Source: Vallitalea maricola (GTDB lineage Bacteria > Bacillota > Clostridia > Lachnospirales > Vallitaleaceae). Taken from it: a stretch of DNA of 64,000 bases. A program made the translations under genes and the position numbers. The notes beneath the pieces were generated by a model, which worked only from the letters and a program-made list of their open reading frames with translations, searched no databases and had not been told where the DNA came from. Shown piece by piece: positions 60,427 to 64,000 of this stretch; positions within the stretch are counted from its first letter, which is position 1, and every line of letters starts with the position of its first letter. Where the stretch lies: assembly GCF_036985595.1 (NCBI RefSeq), contig NZ_BTPU01000013.1, positions 5,102-69,101 on the forward strand, read 5' to 3'.

Positions 60427-60747
60427 ATTTTAACACATTTGTTCGTAGGCAACTATAAATTGTTACATAAAATATTGTAAATTTAGTTTTTTTATTGTCT
60501 ACAGACATAATTATATGTCACAAACATAATAATTTTACTTTATACTTTTATATATGTCAAATAATTTTAGATATTTTATTTTCTATGCTTGTTAACATTT
60601 ATTTAACTTTACTTCTTGCTGCTGAACTTTACTAAATAAAATTAACACAAAACTCTATCTAGAATTTAATACTTTAATGAGCTTAATGCTATTTTCAATC
60701 ATTGATGATGGTTTAACCTATAATGTTAACATCTTTAATTCTATGCC

Positions 60748-60885
60748 CTAAATTATATTAGTCTTTAATATCCCAATTACTTTTCCATTAATGAATAAGT
60801 TCTCATCAACTATTATAGATTCATAATTTTTATTTACCGGCATAAGTAATATTACTTTTTTATATAATCTAGTTATTCTTACTCT
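60748..60885 (-). pseudogene. LexA/S24 peptidase C-terminal remnant
   Basis: Minus-strand open frame of 45 codons ending at TAG (60748-60750). It reads RVRITRLYKKVILLMPVNKN, YESIIVDENLFINGKVIGIL, then KTNII, matching the end of LexA-type autoproteases (xVKRLYK..I.L.P.N..Y.PI......I.GKVIG). The same frame continues upstream through two stop codons (to about 60940; CNATKIKIYMTI just before the first), so it is decayed. The HTH and catalytic Ser are gone. It lies in the 60385-61043 gap, whose remainder I could not assign. Confidence 0.65.
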
Positions 60886-61043
60886 CTAAATAGTCATATA
60901 TATCTTTATTTTGGTGGCATTACACATCTAAATGTCTTATAATATATTCAAATAACCAAAATAAATTATTATTATATCAAACGTTTAACTTTTTATTATT
61001 TTATGCTATTATATAATTATATTTATCAATTAGGAGGTGAAAT

Positions 61044-61454
61044 GTGAAACAATTAAAAATATTGTATTTTAATTTCAATGGTCGTCTCAATCGTCTAAGA
61101 TATTTTTTGTATGACATACCCTTATCTATAATAATGGTCATAGCTTATTTTATAGCAATGAATAAAATTATTATTGATACTTCACTAACCAGTACATATA
61201 TCTATATAGGTATTTATTATATGATACTTATAATATGTTCTATTTCAAAATTAACACTCACTGTGAGGCGTTTACATGACCTGAATAAAACTGGATGGTT
61301 AGCACTAATTCAATTGCTCTATCTCATTCCATTCATAAGAATTGTCTCTGGAATTTTTGTATTGTATCTTCTATTTGCACCTGGTACTGATGGAGAAAAC
61401 AAATATGGTGATAACCCGTTGAATTATGATTATTACCTTACAATGAAAGCATAG
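61044..61454 (+). CDS. DUF805 family membrane protein
   Basis: 136 residues, starting at GTG after a perfect AGGAGGTGA. Four hydrophobic helices and the DUF805 signature are visible: FNFNGRLNRLRYFLYDIPLS, LTVRRLHDLNKTGWLALIQL, LLFAPGTDGENKYGDNPL. These small inner-membrane proteins are common next to phage or stress genes; function is unknown. It is the only plus-strand gene in this part and stands alone. Confidence 0.9.
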   Translation: MKQLKILYFNFNGRLNRLRYFLYDIPLSIIMVIAYFIAMNKIIIDTSLTSTYIYIGIYYMILIICSISKLTLTVRRLHDLNKTGWLALIQLLYLIPFIRIVSGIFVLYLLFAPGTDGENKYGDNPLNYDYYLTMKA

Positions 61455-61472
61455 AATAAATATTCTATGCTT
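61447..61472 (+). terminator. Terminator overlapping the DUF805 stop codon
   Basis: Perfect 10-bp stem AAGCATAGAA / TTCTATGCTT (61447-61456, 61463-61472) with a 6-nt loop. The first arm includes the stop codon. Confidence 0.6.
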
Positions 61473-61581
61473 CTATAATATTTGAATCTATATTATCCAT
61501 TTCATATTCCATCCTGGCTTGCAGAAACTATTCTTGATAGCCATAGGGCACATTTTACGAAATATGTTAAAAAATAAAAAA

Positions 61582-61616
61582 GACTGTATATGTTTTTATA
61601 TATAACATATCCAATC
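61582..61616 (-). terminator. Terminator after the 61.6-kb lipoprotein gene
   Basis: Thirteen-bp stem with one mismatch (61582-61594 GACTGTATATGTT, 61604-61616 AACATATCCAATC), followed on the minus strand by TTTTTTATTTTTT. Confidence 0.8.
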
Positions 61617-61637
61617 TATATTAAAAAACTAACATCT

Positions 61638-62240
61638 TTAAGGTATTTCTATTGTAGTACTATCCGTTTCCATTATCTTAGTTCCATCTTTTTCATCTGA
61701 GCCAACTGCAACAGTAATATTAAATTTTTCTGATTGTTGTATCACATCCTTATCAGCAATTAAATCAATCACGACTGTTCCAGTACCCCCTCCAGTTGGT
61801 ATATGACTTCGGTCTCTTCCTACCTCTACAAATTTATCCCATTCATATCTCTCAGTATCACCAGTACTAAATGTAGCTATGTAGTCTGCAGGCTTTGCTG
61901 TATCTTGATTTTCTGGATAACTGCTATTTATACTTTCTATATTCCATTTCTTAGGGATATAGAATACTACACCACCCCAGTCATCTGGATCTACCTCTAT
62001 ATGAGCTACAATCTGTATGCCTTCTGGAATTCCTTCACTTCCTTTTATAAATACTGTTCCATTTGCTGATGTATTCAAATCTGTTGAATCAGAATTCACA
62101 CTGAATTCTTTTGTTTGAATTATATTATCGTTGACTACTATCTTATCAGATGCTTTATTACTTTTTCCACAGCTGGAAAATAAAATAGCCATTGTAATGA
62201 TTACCATAGGAACCAATATATGTGTGCTTTTTGATTTCAT
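61638..62240 (-). CDS. Lipoprotein of unknown function
   Basis: 200 residues with a clear lipobox (VIITMAILFSSC). The mature part is beta-rich: FSVNSDSTDLNTSANGTVFI, QIVAHIEVDPDDWGGVVFYI, PKKWNIESINSSYP, VVIDLIADKDVIQQSEKFNI. This rhythm resembles an Ig-like or cohesin-like fold with a surface-exposed sandwich. No catalytic motif. Good ribosome site (GGGGAGG). It has its own terminator; probably a cell-surface protein. Confidence 0.75.
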   Translation of the reverse strand: MKSKSTHILVPMVIITMAILFSSCGKSNKASDKIVVNDNIIQTKEFSVNSDSTDLNTSANGTVFIKGSEGIPEGIQIVAHIEVDPDDWGGVVFYIPKKWNIESINSSYPENQDTAKPADYIATFSTGDTERYEWDKFVEVGRDRSHIPTGGGTGTVVIDLIADKDVIQQSEKFNITVAVGSDEKDGTKIMETDSTTIEIP

Positions 62241-62277
62241 ATTACCTCCCCATTATTAATATGATTACTATTAAAAA

Positions 62278-62314
62278 ATGTAGTATATAAACTCCAATTG
62301 TTTATATACTACAT
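62278..62314 (-). terminator. Terminator after the 62.4-kb gene
   Basis: Perfect 15-bp stem ATGTAGTATATAAAC / GTTTATATACTACAT (62278-62292, 62300-62314) with a 7-nt loop and six U on the minus strand. Confidence 0.9.
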
Positions 62315-62395
62315 ATTTTACCATTTCTAATCCTACTTTTCAATAAACACATCTTAACATATGCCATAACATTCAAAAGGAACTTATCCTGCTAC

Positions 62396-62947
62396 TCATT
62401 CCTTATAATAAATAATATTATTATCTTCATCATATGTCACAGCAATGTTTTTTTCGTTGCATATATATAATATTTCATCCAACATTGACTGATATTTCTT
62501 ATCCATATCAATATTAAATTCATTAATTTCATCTTTATCACTAATTTTAACTATAAAATTTTTACTATGCTCAACTATAAAACTCAATGCTTGATCCTTT
62601 AGTTTAGAATATTCTTCCGATAATTCCAGCATCATTAATTTTGTAAAAGCATCCTGATATAATTCAACTACATCTATACCATCATCCAATGGTTTTATTT
62701 CTGTAAAATACTCATTTGTAATATCAAGAATCAATCCAATATCTCTAATCGTCGTATTATTACTATCTATAAATGTTTGAGTGTTTTGATTATCTACGGT
62801 GATATAATTCTCGATACAATAATCATCATTTATGGAATCTCTTCTTAATGAGAATAATAAAGTATCCTTATGGATTAATAATTCAAATATAACATAGCCT
62901 ACGAAAATAATTATTATTATTATAAAAACGGGTTTTCTAGTTTTCAT
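62396..62947 (-). CDS. Membrane-anchored protein of unknown function
   Basis: 183 residues: one N-terminal membrane helix (PVFIIIIIIFVGYVIFELLI), then an acidic helical domain outside (VVELYQDAFTKLMMLELSEE, QALSFIVEHSKNFIVKISDK). No Cys for lipidation and no recognised family. A single-gene unit closed by a strong terminator. It may be a surface or regulatory protein; nothing in the neighbours defines a role. Confidence 0.7.
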   Translation of the reverse strand: MKTRKPVFIIIIIIFVGYVIFELLIHKDTLLFSLRRDSINDDYCIENYITVDNQNTQTFIDSNNTTIRDIGLILDITNEYFTEIKPLDDGIDVVELYQDAFTKLMMLELSEEYSKLKDQALSFIVEHSKNFIVKISDKDEINEFNIDMDKKYQSMLDEILYICNEKNIAVTYDEDNNIIYYKE

Positions 62948-63024
62948 TATAGTAGTCTTTCTCCTTCTCTAATCATGATATTATTAAGGTTTATATAGCA
63001 ACTAAATAAATAGTAAAATACTTT

Positions 63025-63069
63025 ATAGCATCCTGATAGTAAGATAATATCCTACAATCAAGATGCTAT
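63025..63069 (-). terminator. Terminator after the 63.1-kb secreted-protein gene
   Basis: Near-perfect 22-bp hairpin: outer arms ATAGCATC / GATGCTAT (63025-63032, 63062-63069) continue inwards as imperfect TGATAGTAAGATA / ATATCCTACAATCA. On the plus strand it is followed by TTTTATT. Confidence 0.75.
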
Positions 63070-63100
63070 TTTATTATATCAATATATCAATCTACTAAAA

Positions 63101-63973
63101 TTAATATGAGTAAAGATATCCTGGTTGTCCTCCATACCAGTTACCACTTTTACCTGTTGGATTTTCAATATCTAAATATTTAAAGCATTTTTCAGAATCA
63201 ATCCATTCAACTTCAGTAGTATATTTTGAATAACATTTTGTAACTATTTTATTTGCAGTTACAAAATCTACTTTCATTAAATCTGATGCATCCATACTCA
63301 ATAGTACATCCTTCATTGCATCTCTATCCAATGCATTTAAGATATCCCATCCCATACTTACAGCGAAACTTATAACAGCTGCAGGTATTGTAGCTTCGAT
63401 TTTTAATTTGCTACATATTAAGGCTGATGCTGCAGCAGTTCCAGCTGCGTTTTTTACGCTAACAAAAAAATTATAATCACTACCTAAAGCATATATAGTG
63501 GCAGCTGCAGTATATGGTAAAAAGTCAACTTCCAAAGTATATACTCCTGATAAGATTTCTCCTAATGAAAGAGGTGATCCATCTTTAGTAGTATCTCTAA
63601 CCCAAGCAAGACCTTTTGAACCAGTATAATTACAATTGTTTATAGCTGATTTTGTTGTATAAACTCTTTCATAACTAGAATCAAATGATCTCATACTATT
63701 GAATCTTTGGATTCCCGACAACAGTGCAGCAGCTTCAACAGCAGTCATTTTATCTTCATATGTAAATTCACTTGGATCAACACTATATACCTCTTTAAAA
63801 TATTGATTTAATTCATCTTCTGATAGACCTTCAACTTGCTCTACTGTAAGATTTAAATTTGCATCCACATTTGCATAAATTTCATTAAGATCAATTGGAG
63901 CTTTTGCATACGAAATTGCGCTAGTATTTAAGATAATAATTGCCATTAAAAATACAGTTAATATTTTTTTCAT
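63101..63973 (-). CDS. Secreted protein of unknown function with a glycine/alanine-rich hydrophobic segment
   Basis: 290 residues. Sec signal peptide LTVFLMAIIILNTSAISYAK. Residues 30-90 are acidic and helical (LNLTVEQVEGLSEDELNQYF, SEFTYEDKMTAVEAAALLSG). Residues 145-215 are strongly hydrophobic with small residues (LPYTAAATIYALGSDYNFFV, AAGTAAASALICSKLKIEAT), a glycine-zipper-like pattern seen in some membrane-inserting peptides and geobacillin-like exported proteins. The C-terminus is aromatic and Gly-rich (GKSGNWYGGQPGYLYSY). A toxin- or bacteriocin-like role is only a guess. Confidence 0.75.
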   Translation of the reverse strand: MKKILTVFLMAIIILNTSAISYAKAPIDLNEIYANVDANLNLTVEQVEGLSEDELNQYFKEVYSVDPSEFTYEDKMTAVEAAALLSGIQRFNSMRSFDSSYERVYTTKSAINNCNYTGSKGLAWVRDTTKDGSPLSLGEILSGVYTLEVDFLPYTAAATIYALGSDYNFFVSVKNAAGTAAASALICSKLKIEATIPAAVISFAVSMGWDILNALDRDAMKDVLLSMDASDLMKVDFVTANKIVTKCYSKYTTEVEWIDSEKCFKYLDIENPTGKSGNWYGGQPGYLYSY

Positions 63974-64000
63974 TATTACTACTCTCCTCGTATAATAAGT

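Noticed and set aside
1..64000. CRISPR arrays, tRNA or rRNA genes
   Set aside because: No regularly spaced repeats, cloverleaf-like sequences with CCA ends, or conserved rRNA segments were seen.

Overview
The window is AT-rich, single-contig chromosomal DNA from a low-GC Firmicute, most likely an anaerobic clostridium (Lachnospirales/Vallitalea-like is my best guess). Supporting signs are AGGAGG-type ribosome sites, frequent GTG and TTG starts, an SLH surface protein, ThiH-type thiamine synthesis, a MsmX-type sugar importer without its own ATPase, and a thiS-motif riboswitch. I see no rRNA, tRNA, CRISPR array, IS element or intact phage. Almost every gene lies on the minus strand, so operons read from high to low coordinates. 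The exceptions are the alcohol dehydrogenase/TetR/SLH block (26.9-30.4 kb) and a DUF805 gene (61.0 kb).

Layout. 0-4.6 kb: a ribose/galactose-type ABC importer (binding protein, ATPase broken by an in-frame TAA, permease running off the edge) under a ROK repressor. 5.1-10.4 kb: a three-gene MoxR AAA ATPase / beta-propeller-like / VWA cassette, the least explained system here. 10.5-13.2 kb: oleate hydratase and a TetR regulator. 13.4-17.1 kb: thiSFGHE behind a terminator-embedded HMP-PP (thiS-motif) riboswitch. 17.2-25.3 kb: an LplABC-like importer with two GH31 glycosidases. 25.4-28.7 kb: WYL regulator and zinc-ribbon protein, divergent from a zinc alcohol dehydrogenase and TetR regulator. 29.0-30.4 kb: SLH protein.

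30.5-37.1 kb: mtnK, mtnA, NhaC-type antiporter, class II aldolase, iron alcohol dehydrogenase and DeoR regulator. Together they make a coherent DHAP-shunt operon for salvage of methylthioribose or 5-deoxyribose. 37.2-44.0 kb: two unknown genes, a BlaI/BlaR1-like pair, RidA, a WYL regulator, and an ECF sigma/anti-sigma pair. 44.2-48.3 kb: DeoR regulator, PdxA2-type dehydrogenase, four-carbon acid-sugar kinase and KdgT-type permease, for threonate/erythronate use. 48.5-54.2 kb: speA, speB, carboxynorspermidine synthase and decarboxylase. These convert arginine to spermidine via agmatine, putrescine and carboxyspermidine, behind a roughly 400-nt leader with a candidate small ORF and several terminators. 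54.2-60.4 kb: two DUF5692-like membrane paralogues bracketing a polyferredoxin/FMN-binding membrane protein, a phosphoesterase and a permease. 60.7-64.0 kb: a decayed LexA-type fragment, a DUF805 protein and small secreted or anchored proteins.

Gene decay is visible in several places: the ABC ATPase nonsense codon, and protein-like remnants at 4.9, 37.3 and 60.8 kb. Promoters, operators and hairpins were read by eye. Family names come from recognising motifs, not from searches.
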